This document shows positions 1-5,206 of a stretch of DNA of 5,248 bases, in pieces. The DNA comes from Candidatus Sodaliphilus limicaballi. Its GTDB lineage: Bacteria; Bacteroidota; Bacteroidia; Bacteroidales; Muribaculaceae. The position numbers and the translations under genes are program-made. Each line of letters begins with the position of its first letter. Positions within the stretch are counted from its first letter, which is position 1. The notes beneath the pieces are model-generated. The model worked only from the letters and a program-made list of their open reading frames with translations. It was not told the DNA's origin and ran no database searches. The DNA lies in the NCBI GenBank assembly GCA_018065815.1, contig JAGHSP010000026.1, forward strand, positions 1 to 5,248, written 5' to 3'.

Positions 1-74
1 TGGTGGGCAACGACACCATCTACCGCCTGGACAGCGCATGCGACCTGCTGCCTCTCACCTTCAAGGAGTTCTAA
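1..74 (+). CDS. C-terminal end of an unidentified protein (partial)
   Basis: The reading frame that begins at base 3 is open to a TAA at 72-74 and gives a 23-residue tail ending in LPLTFKEF. Third codon positions are almost all G or C (GGC, AAC, GAC, ACC, ATC, TAC, CGC, CTG), the same style as the confirmed genes in this window, so this is probably the real end of a + strand gene that starts outside it. The tail is too short to assign a family. The gene converges on the minus-strand hydrolase that ends at 338, with a stem-loop terminator between them. Confidence 0.6.
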   Translation, partial: VGNDTIYRLDSACDLLPLTFKEF

Positions 75-105
75 AACAACGCACATATCGACTTCACAAC
101 AACGG

Positions 106-147
106 GGTGACAATATAGCAACGAGACTCCCCGCGCAGATCTCACGG
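106..147 (+). repeat. Interspersed repeat, copy 1
   Basis: Positions 126-145 match 5227-5246 at 19 of 20 bases in the same orientation (core ACTCCCCGCGC, A or G, GATCTCAC). The 20 bases before the core (106-125 and 5207-5226) align without gaps at 12 of 20 and both begin GGT, purine, AC, so the relationship extends beyond the core. The copy starts about 30 bases after the stop of the upstream + gene. It is not coding. I infer a dispersed intergenic or 3'-end repeat of this genome; two copies in one window cannot prove a family. Confidence 0.65.
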
Positions 148-217
148 ATCTCGAAGATACAACTTATCCGTGTTTCGCAAGCGAATTGAAATAAACTCTG
201 CTGTCCCGAAGGGACAG
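143..217. other. Run of three short inverted repeats
   Basis: Three perfect inverted repeats follow repeat copy 1. CACGGAT (143-149) pairs with ATCCGTG (166-172). TTCGC (174-178) pairs with GCGAA (181-185), where the central pair probably opens to a CAAG loop. CTGTCCC (201-207) pairs with GGGACAG (211-217) around a GAA triloop. No open frame here is convincing. The series looks like a structured non-coding segment, perhaps the body of the dispersed repeat whose start is copied at the right end of the window. It could also act as 3'-UTR structure for the gene ending at 74. Confidence 0.55.
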
Positions 218-227
218 TACCTGAATA

Positions 228-260
228 ACCCCCACCGCCGAACATAGTGGCGGTGGGGGT
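228..260. terminator. Stem-loop between convergent genes, probably bidirectional
   Basis: ACCCCCACCGCC (228-239) pairs perfectly with GGCGGTGGGGGT (249-260), a 12-bp GC-rich stem with a 9-base loop. It lies between a + gene ending at 74 and a minus gene ending at 338, where a shared terminator is expected. The tail is only mildly T-rich on either side (ATTGTAT on +, TATTCAG on minus), so it is not a textbook intrinsic terminator. The stem strength and location are what support the call. Confidence 0.7.
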
Positions 261-337
261 ATTGTATCAACAAGTGGATGCGTCCAGCAGGACGCTATTC
301 GGGCAACATTTACATCACATACCCAATTAGCACTCTG

Positions 338-1477
338 TTACTTCTTTGTCTCGGTGGGATGAGATACTTGTCGGGCAGCGCGGTCGATGCGACGGTTGGC
401 CTCGAGAATACGGCTATATGGTATGCGTCCCTCTTTTACTGCCTTGACAATGATGTCGATGAGTTTGTAGGGGCGGTCGGCCTCAAAGCCTGTGTTGATG
501 TTGTTGCTGGCACACAGCATGTCGGCCCCGGCATTGATGGCTAGCACCACGGCGCGCTCGATGCTGTACTTGTTGCTGATGGCCTGCATGTAGAGGTCGT
601 CGGTTATCACTACTCCGTCATATTTGAGCTGCTTGCGCAAGATGTCGGTGAGGAATTTGCGCGACAGCGTGGCGGGATAGTCGGGGTCGATGTTGCGGTT
701 GATGATGTGGGCCGTCATCATGAACGGTGCCCTTTTCTGCTTGATGAGAATCTTGAATGGTTCAAGTTCCTGCTGGGTGTAGGTCGATGTGACATCTACA
801 AATCCCAAGTGCGAGTCGGCCGTAGCATTGCCGTGCCCCGGGAAATGCTTGAGCGTGCATGCCACGCCCTGCTTGTGGCTCTCGTCAACAAACCAGCCGG
901 CATGGCGTGCCACAACAGCGGGATCACTTGAGTAGCAACGGTCTATGGCTCCCAGTGCCGAGCAGTTCTGGTTGTGCAGGTCCACAACAGGCGCCAGGTT
1001 CAGGTTCACCCCGCACTCGGCCATCTCGCCCGCAAGCAAGCGGGCATGGCAGCGGGTGCTGTCCTCGTTGTTCACCTCGCCCACATATCGTGCCGAGACA
1101 ACCTTCTTAAATCCGTATTGCGGTTTCAGGCGGGCCACCCTGCCGCCCTCCTGGTCGGCAGCGATGAGCAGCGGATAGTCGGCCCATCGGTGCAGTTGCG
1201 ACGTGAGCGTCTTGAGCTGGTCCTTGCTGGTAACGTTGCGCGACCCCAGCTTGGCAGTGCCGGTGAGATCCACGTCGAAGAGCACAATGCATCCCACGTG
1301 CAGGTCGTGCACATAACGATAGGCATCGCAACCCTCATCCACTGTGTTGCCCTTGAAACCCACCATGAGCATGCGGGCCGCCTGACGGCGAAGCACACTG
1401 TCGGCAGGTAAAGACGCAAAAAGGCTATTGGCTGCAACGAGCACAATAGCCAGTGCGAGAGTTATCCTTTTCATCAT
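338..1477 (-). CDS. Secreted NagZ-like glycoside hydrolase family 3 (probable beta-N-acetylhexosaminidase)
   Basis: The 379-residue product probably hydrolyses terminal beta-linked N-acetylhexosamine from peptidoglycan fragments or glycans. Residues 1-21 form a signal peptide (MMKR, hydrophobic core, cut near SLFA/SL), so it is exported, unlike the cytoplasmic NagZ of Escherichia coli. The rest fits the single TIM-barrel domain of the NagZ branch: DQEGGRVARL at 108-117, LAPVVDL at 161-167, R180 in the loop before SSDP, KHFPGHG at 210-216 followed by DSH at 221-223 (the Asp-His dyad known as acid/base in this branch), PATLS at 268-272, and VITDDLYM at 290-297 with D293 as predicted nucleophile. 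All expected catalytic residues are present. There is no C-terminal beta-lactamase-like domain such as some Bacteroidota homologues carry. The ATG at 1475-1477 overlaps the upstream stop as ATGA; the ATG at 1474-1472 is an equally possible start. No Shine-Dalgarno is obvious, so translation is probably coupled to the upstream gene. The substrate is inferred, not shown. Confidence 0.88.
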   Translation of the reverse strand: MMKRITLALAIVLVAANSLFASLPADSVLRRQAARMLMVGFKGNTVDEGCDAYRYVHDLHVGCIVLFDVDLTGTAKLGSRNVTSKDQLKTLTSQLHRWADYPLLIAADQEGGRVARLKPQYGFKKVVSARYVGEVNNEDSTRCHARLLAGEMAECGVNLNLAPVVDLHNQNCSALGAIDRCYSSDPAVVARHAGWFVDESHKQGVACTLKHFPGHGNATADSHLGFVDVTSTYTQQELEPFKILIKQKRAPFMMTAHIINRNIDPDYPATLSRKFLTDILRKQLKYDGVVITDDLYMQAISNKYSIERAVVLAINAGADMLCASNNINTGFEADRPYKLIDIIVKAVKEGRIPYSRILEANRRIDRAARQVSHPTETKK

Positions 1478-1908
1478 TTCTTATCAAAGAACCCGAAGAA
1501 ATAGTAACAAGCGATCCAATCCACGCGTATGCCGCGGGCGTAACCAAGGATATGGTTCTCGGCATCGGTTACCTTGCCGTCGCTCAAGTTCACGCGGCCC
1601 AGCTTGTTGCTGTTGCCGTCGCGCACCGTGCCGTCGGTGTTGATATATCCCACGCGAGTGCCAGCGGTGTCAAATATCTCCAGCCTCACGATCTTGCCCA
1701 CAGCGGTGCCGCTAGCGTTGCGCACTGTGCCGTCGGCATCAAAACTGCCCACCGAGTGCATCTCGCTGTCGCGCACCATGCCGTTGCCCGAGATGCGGCC
1801 CACGGTGTTGTCGTTGGTTGCGTCACGCAGCACTTGAGCGCTGCCGCTCATCCACATGCCAGCAAGCGCCAGCATCACCATTGTCAAATATATTCTCAAA
1901 GTCTTCAT
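1474..1908 (-). CDS. Small secreted beta-flower-type repeat protein
   Basis: The 144-residue exported protein has no assigned function. Residues 1-24 are a signal peptide (MKTLR, hydrophobic core, cut near GSA/QV). Residues 25-126 hold about six imperfect repeats of roughly 17 residues with the pattern V-R-D-x3-x-x-V-G-x-I-x-x-D-G: for example VRDSEMHSVGSFDADG at 45-60, VRNASGTAVGKI at 62-73, VGYINTDG at 86-93 and VRDGNSNKLGRV at 95-106. Tandem units of this kind resemble the small Bacteroidota proteins described as 5-fold beta-flower; that match is from memory. The tail is aromatic (WIACYYFFGFF, 131-141). I chose the ATG at 1908 because GGAGG at 1917-1921 lies 8 bases upstream; an ATG at 1923 would place that site inside the gene. 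Its stop overlaps the start of the hydrolase gene, so the two are co-transcribed and probably translationally coupled. Confidence 0.82.
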   Translation of the reverse strand: MKTLRIYLTMVMLALAGMWMSGSAQVLRDATNDNTVGRISGNGMVRDSEMHSVGSFDADGTVRNASGTAVGKIVRLEIFDTAGTRVGYINTDGTVRDGNSNKLGRVNLSDGKVTDAENHILGYARGIRVDWIACYYFFGFFDKK

Positions 1909-1916
1909 AGTCGTTT

Positions 1917-1921
1917 CCTCC
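1917..1921 (-). promoter_or_regulatory. Shine-Dalgarno of the beta-flower gene
   Basis: Read on the minus strand the sequence is GGAGGAAACGACTATG, so GGAGG is 8 bases before the ATG at 1908. This sets the start in preference to the in-frame ATG at 1921-1923. A strong site like this is less common in Bacteroidota than in many bacteria and suggests the gene is well translated. Confidence 0.75.
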
Positions 1922-1966
1922 ATGATTTTTTTAACCTGTTTTGCAATTTAGACTGCATACATGCCA

Positions 1967-1998
1967 CAAAGTTAAATCAAAATCCCATAAAAAGCAAC
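1967..1998 (-). promoter_or_regulatory. Bacteroidota-type promoter of the minus-strand operon
   Basis: On the minus strand the -7 element is TAACTTTG (1974 down to 1967), an exact match to TAnnTTTG. A -33 element GTTG (1998 down to 1995; consensus TTTG) lies 20 bases upstream. The expected transcription start is near 1960, giving a leader of about 50 bases before the ATG at 1908. The palindrome GCATACATGC (1955-1964) falls at the expected start site. Confidence 0.7.
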
Positions 1999-2441
1999 AA
2001 TTACACCGCAAAATAACAAACATTACTTCGCCCAGAAACAAATTGGCAGAGTAATTCCCCACAGAGTATTGAATTAGTTTTTTTGCCTAAAACGAGAGAA
2101 ACGGATGTTGACAAAGAATAAATTTTTTGTTAATTTTTAGTTGATTTCAAGCGCAGCACCTTTTTTCATTTTTCTGCACTAAAAAAATTGTTATTCAAGT
2201 TTTTAATCACATTTTCCTGTGATGGCGCTTTATTGATACAACCAAAAATCTTTTTTATTGTGTGTTCTATTAATTGCTCAAAAACGACCGAAATAATTAA
2301 TAAATTTATCCCCAAATTAATAGAACCTATCTTAAGTGATACAAATATACTCATTTTTTTCCATTATCATTGCGTTTTCTCCATAAATGTGGGTGATTTT
2401 CCTAAACATAACGTCAAGGCCGTAAAACTTTTTTGGTTTTG
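1999..2441. other. AT-rich gene-free region between divergent units
   Basis: About 440 bases, strongly AT-rich with many A and T runs, separate the minus-strand operon promoter from the tRNA promoter. I find no convincing gene. A 62-codon minus-strand frame (2354-2166) has no usable promoter or good ribosome site, and a + frame from 2188 runs straight through the tRNA. The region contains the perfect 12-bp inverted repeat at 2264-2326, a small hairpin ATCACA/TGTGAT at 2206-2223, and an isolated minus-strand TAnnTTTG match (TATATTTG, 2349-2342) without a -33 partner. Confidence 0.6.
2264..2326. repeat. Perfect 12-bp inverted repeat
   Basis: GTTCTATTAATT (2264-2275) is the exact reverse complement of AATTAATAGAAC (2315-2326), with 39 bases between. 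A third AATTAATA sits in the loop near 2295. It could be a paired binding site for a regulator, an RNA stem, or the ends of a tiny decayed element. No flanking target-site duplication is evident. The AT-rich background makes chance more likely than it would be elsewhere, but the GTTC/GAAC ends add some weight. Confidence 0.5.
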
Positions 2442-2473
2442 CTTGCTAATTAATGTAGTATTTTATAATTTTG
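2442..2473 (+). promoter_or_regulatory. Promoter of the tRNA-Ser gene
   Basis: The -7 element TAATTTTG (2466-2473) matches TAnnTTTG exactly. CTTG (2442-2445) serves as the -33 element with a 20-base spacer. The expected transcription start is near 2480, a few bases before the mature tRNA at 2485. Confidence 0.72.
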
Positions 2474-2484
2474 TAAAAAATTTC

Positions 2485-2572
2485 GGAGTGGTGCTCGAGT
2501 GGCCGAAGAGGCACGCCTGGAAAGCGTGTAACCGTCACAAGCGGTTCCCGAGTTCGAATCTCGGTCACTCCG
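2485..2572 (+). tRNA. tRNA-Ser (anticodon GGA)
   Basis: The 88-base sequence folds as a class II tRNA. The acceptor stem pairs GGAGTGG (2485-2491) with TCACTCC (2565-2571), with one G-U pair at its base and discriminator G at 2572. The D stem is CTC/GAG. The anticodon stem CACGC/GCGTG (2512-2516 and 2524-2528) encloses CTGGAAA, with anticodon GGA at 2519-2521, which reads UCC and UCU. The long variable arm AACCG/CGGTT (2530-2546) is diagnostic of serine. The T stem CCGAG/CTCGG encloses TTCGAAT. The CCA end is not encoded (GCAA follows), so it must be added after transcription. It stands alone, with its own promoter and terminator. Confidence 0.97.
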
Positions 2573-2582
2573 CAATGCAAGT

Positions 2583-2620
2583 GGGTGTATCAATTCGGTT
2601 TGGTACACCCTCGTTGTTTT
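2583..2620 (+). terminator. Terminator of the tRNA-Ser gene
   Basis: GGGTGTATCAA (2583-2593) pairs with TTGGTACACCC (2600-2610), an 11-bp stem with one T-G wobble and a 6-base loop. It begins 10 bases after the tRNA and is followed by TCGTTGTTTT (2611-2620). Position and tail fit intrinsic termination of the tRNA transcript. Confidence 0.75.
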
Positions 2621-2694
2621 CGGCGTCGACTTTTCTCCCGCGGCCAAATTCGGGAATAATTTCAGATGGGTTTGTCTAATTTTGAATGATTAAA

Positions 2695-2726
2695 TTCATA
2701 CTTTTTGTATAATTTTTGTAACTTTG
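2695..2726 (+). promoter_or_regulatory. Promoter of the 2750-5086 operon
   Basis: The -7 element TAACTTTG (2719-2726) matches TAnnTTTG exactly and is identical to the one used by the minus-strand operon. The base window for a -33 element holds only TTCA (2695-2698), a weak match; a TTTTTG at 2702-2707 is too close. The expected start is near 2732, leaving a leader of under 20 bases before the ATG at 2750. Confidence 0.68.
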
Positions 2727-2749
2727 CATGTTTAATTACAATTAAGACT

Positions 2750-4072
2750 ATGAAAAGGAACGGAATATTTTCCCTGGTGCTGGCTGCGGCGCTGTGCTGG
2801 GGCACGGCAAATGCCCGCGAACGTATGGTTGTGACTCAAGCGGGAACGGTGTATAGCATTGACGCCGAGAATGTGCTGAAAGGCGCTGACGGCGACATCG
2901 ACTACACTCTCGACTATGACAAGTCTAAATCACTCTACAGCATCACATTCACCATTGCAGCCGACGACAAGGACACCCCGCTCATGAAACTGCTCACCAG
3001 CGGGCAAGCTGTCGAGCTGGGCACTCCGCAAGGCACGCTCATCACTGCCACGGTGACCGGCATTGAGAAGATGCGCGGCACGGCGATAGCGACGCTCAAG
3101 ACGCAGGGGTACACCTACCAGGAACTCAAGAATGCCGTTTCCTTCCGCGGCGACGTGCTGGCGCTGCGCGCCCAGGGTGTGGACGAGGTGACTTTCCCCA
3201 GCGAGGGCGAGTATGTGCTGACGCACTTGCACGCAATGATGGACAAGATGATGGACACCACAGGCCAGCGCGAAGTGAAGCAGGCACCGGTGGCCGCAGC
3301 ACCTGTCCAGAAACAAGAGGCGAAGAAGGAACAGGCAACACCTGCCGCACCCAAGATTACTGCCCAAGGCACTGAATTCAGCGCCAAGAACGAGAACGCT
3401 CTGTTCAAGTACTCGGGCACATGGGTAAAACCCGCCACCGAGCCTAACGGACGCATGCTCAAGGTGCAGGAGTCTATGCTTCGCACCAAGCAGTGCAAGA
3501 CCGCCGCAATGAACATGAGCAGCGGCGGACTGTATATCTACAGCTCTAACGGATACGGCACTACGCCTCGACTCCCCAAGACCCTCATCGACGCGCTCAA
3601 AGAACTCAACGTGCCTCATTCAAGCATCAACGACGTGGTGCTCACCGAGAGCAACAAGTGGATCATCATCTACCAGAAGAGCGGTTACAAGACTAGCGCT
3701 GGCCTGCCCCGCACGCTGCTCGACAGGTTGAGCGCATGCAACGCCGCTAAACAGACGTTCAAGAGCATCACACTCACCGACGATGGCGAGTGGGCCGTAG
3801 TGACCAACAAGGGTTACTGGTGCGAAGGCGAGGAAATCAAGGCTTTCCTCGATGCCGCAAAGGCCAAGTATGGCGGCTTGCAGGCGGTGCACCGCACCTG
3901 CGGCGGAGCCATGGTGGCTGTGTGCAAGGGGGGAGTGATGTGCCACAAGGTGCCCGAAGCCATGCTCAGAGAGCTCAAGACGCTGGAGTTTGAGCCACGC
4001 ATGATTGAATTTACCGACGACGGGCTATATATCATCACCGACGGCAAAGAAAAGGTAGAGTATTACCTGTGA
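2750..4072 (+). CDS. Exported protein of unknown function with C-terminal repeats
   Basis: I do not recognise a named family for this 440-residue protein. Residues 1-22 are a signal peptide (MKRNG, hydrophobic core, cut near ANA/RE). Residues 23-170 form a probably beta-rich domain with no motif I know. Residues 173-202 are a linker rich in Ala, Pro, Lys and Gln. From about 251 to the end there are about 4.5 repeats of 40-45 residues, each with a beta segment (pattern T-x-D-G-x-W-hydrophobic run), a Gly-Tyr turn and a helix (LPKTLIDAL at 275-283, LPRTLLDRL at 319-327, IKAFLDAA at 363-370, VPEAMLREL at 401-409). They resemble a repeat type I recall in some bacterial proteins with GGW and GY motifs; a propeller or solenoid fold is inference. 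The start at 2750 is preferred because an upstream TTG extension would overlap the promoter. The leader has no Shine-Dalgarno. The next gene starts 54 bases later on the same strand, so they are probably one operon. Confidence 0.85.
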   Translation: MKRNGIFSLVLAAALCWGTANARERMVVTQAGTVYSIDAENVLKGADGDIDYTLDYDKSKSLYSITFTIAADDKDTPLMKLLTSGQAVELGTPQGTLITATVTGIEKMRGTAIATLKTQGYTYQELKNAVSFRGDVLALRAQGVDEVTFPSEGEYVLTHLHAMMDKMMDTTGQREVKQAPVAAAPVQKQEAKKEQATPAAPKITAQGTEFSAKNENALFKYSGTWVKPATEPNGRMLKVQESMLRTKQCKTAAMNMSSGGLYIYSSNGYGTTPRLPKTLIDALKELNVPHSSINDVVLTESNKWIIIYQKSGYKTSAGLPRTLLDRLSACNAAKQTFKSITLTDDGEWAVVTNKGYWCEGEEIKAFLDAAKAKYGGLQAVHRTCGGAMVAVCKGGVMCHKVPEAMLRELKTLEFEPRMIEFTDDGLYIITDGKEKVEYYL

Positions 4073-4126
4073 CCCGGATGCTCTGCCCGCAATATCAGAA
4101 ACTCAATATTATCAACAAAATAAGGA

Positions 4127-5086
4127 ATGAAAAAGGTTATTTTCACAGTCATGGCGGCAGCACTCACAGCCGCATCGAGCATGGCAGCCGAGAAGGTCGT
4201 ACTGCTCAAATTTGGCGATTTTGACCAGTGGGTCACCCGCCACATCAAGGAATCAAGCGTGATAGGTGGCAACACCAAGACCCTTTATGAGATAGGTCCC
4301 ACAAAAACCCTCGATGGCGCAACAGCCTATGTGCCCCAGGGCGGCAGCCCATGGGCTACCAGCAACGTGTATGCCAAGGTGATGGGCGTGGTGAAGACCA
4401 GCAACGCTGTGTTCCCCGACACTCACGGTAGCGGCAAGTGCGTGAAACTCACCACTATGCTCGAGCACGTGAAGGCAGTGGGCGTGATCAACATGGACGT
4501 GCTCGTCAACGGCAGCATCTTCCTGGGCCGCATGTTTGAGCCCGTGTCAAGCACCAAGAACCCATATAGCAAGATGGAAATGGGCGTTCCCTTCACACAG
4601 CGCCCCAAGTACTTGCAGTTTGACTACAAGCTCACCGCTCCCACAGGCGACCGCACTTATTCTAGCGGTTTCGGATCGCAGAAGACCATACGCGGCCGCG
4701 ACTATTCAGAGGTGTTCATCCTGCTGCAACGCCGCTGGGAGGACGAGAAAGGCAACATTCACGCCGCTCGCGTGGGAACAGGACGCCAGAGATTTGGCGC
4801 AACCACTGCCAACTGGGTCAACAAGCACCGCATTGAGGTGAAATATGGCGACATCACCAAGACTCCCGGCTACCAGAGCTACATGGGACTTATCAGCACC
4901 AAGGACCGTGCCTACTATGCACGCAACAGCAAGGGCAAGATGGTGCCCGTGATCGAGGAGCAATGGGACGACGCTAACGCAACGCCCACCCACATGCTGG
5001 TGATGGCATCGAGCGGTTGCGGTACTGCCTACGTGGGAACGATAGGCATGACATTCTGGATCGACAACATGGCGCTCGTGTATTAA
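4127..5086 (+). CDS. Exported PCMD-domain-like protein (putative carbohydrate metabolism domain)
   Basis: The 319-residue protein starts with a signal peptide (residues 1-20 or 1-21, cut at SMA/AE). The body resembles the PCMD family of Bacteroidota envelope proteins, which fold as beta sandwiches and are only tentatively tied to carbohydrates. The matching points, from family memory, are WATSNVYAK (76-84), a short Gly-rich strand near GRMF (134-137), GVPFTQRPKYLQFDYKL (153-169) in the position of the family's GxPFxxRP...YYKY stretch, SSG at 295-297, and the C-terminal VGTIGMTFWIDNMALVY (303-319) in the position of the family's VGSxLxVDxVxLxY end. No catalytic residues can be named. AAGGA lies immediately before the ATG, too close for a normal Shine-Dalgarno. 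The gene is 54 bases after the repeat protein with no terminator or clear promoter between, and is closed by the terminator at 5116. PCMD proteins often sit at C-termini of larger surface proteins; this one is nearly the domain alone. It has no lipobox cysteine, so a periplasmic or released location is likely. Confidence 0.78.
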   Translation: MKKVIFTVMAAALTAASSMAAEKVVLLKFGDFDQWVTRHIKESSVIGGNTKTLYEIGPTKTLDGATAYVPQGGSPWATSNVYAKVMGVVKTSNAVFPDTHGSGKCVKLTTMLEHVKAVGVINMDVLVNGSIFLGRMFEPVSSTKNPYSKMEMGVPFTQRPKYLQFDYKLTAPTGDRTYSSGFGSQKTIRGRDYSEVFILLQRRWEDEKGNIHAARVGTGRQRFGATTANWVNKHRIEVKYGDITKTPGYQSYMGLISTKDRAYYARNSKGKMVPVIEEQWDDANATPTHMLVMASSGCGTAYVGTIGMTFWIDNMALVY

Positions 5087-5115
5087 TCTCACGCAACAGC
5101 GCACCCCGCATCTAC

Positions 5116-5152
5116 ACCCCGCAGGCACAGCTTTGCCCGCGGGGTTTTCTTT
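5116..5152 (+). terminator. Intrinsic terminator of the 2750-5086 operon
   Basis: ACCCCGC (5116-5122) pairs with GCGGGGT (5139-5145), and after one A-C mismatch GGCA (5124-5127) pairs with TGCC (5134-5137) around a 6-base loop. The stem is followed directly by TTTTCTTTT (5145-5152 region), a classical U tract. It starts 30 bases after the stop at 5086. A second copy of the left arm (CACCCCGCA at 5102-5110 and 5115-5123) offers an alternative pairing. Confidence 0.88.
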
Positions 5153-5206
5153 TGCTCCAAGAACAAATACAAAGCGAAAGCACACTGGTTTTCGGATGAA
5201 AGCACA

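Noticed and set aside
974..1411. 145-codon + strand frame and other long + frames opposite the hydrolase gene
   Set aside because: They are shadows of the minus-strand GH3 gene, whose catalytic motifs make its frame certain.
1909..1923. ATG at 1923 as start of the beta-flower gene
   Set aside because: It would put the GGAGG site inside the gene and add five residues before a good signal peptide; the ATG at 1908 is properly spaced.
1453..2016. 187-codon + strand frame rich in Ala, His and Val
   Set aside because: It lies opposite the beta-flower gene and crosses that operon's promoter; its composition is typical of an antisense shadow.
2206..2223. ATCACA-TTTTCC-TGTGAT as a possible CRP site
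   Set aside because: The half sites are in the reverse order to the CRP consensus (TGTGA-N6-TCACA), so it is only a small hairpin.
2166..2354. 62-codon minus-strand frame with a hydrophobic stretch (MSIFVSLKIGS...)
   Set aside because: It is AT-driven, overlaps the inverted repeat, has a weak ribosome site, and the only nearby -7 element lies inside it downstream of its start.
2485..2572. tRNA-Ser as an integration site for a mobile element
   Set aside because: I found no second copy of the tRNA 3' end in the window and no integrase or phage-like gene.
2188..2679. 163-codon + strand open frame
   Set aside because: It runs through the tRNA-Ser gene, its promoter and its terminator, and its codon use is unlike the confirmed genes.
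2930..3619. 229-codon minus-strand frame
   Set aside because: It is antisense to the unknown protein gene, with no promoter or ribosome site and a shadow-like His/Leu/Arg composition.
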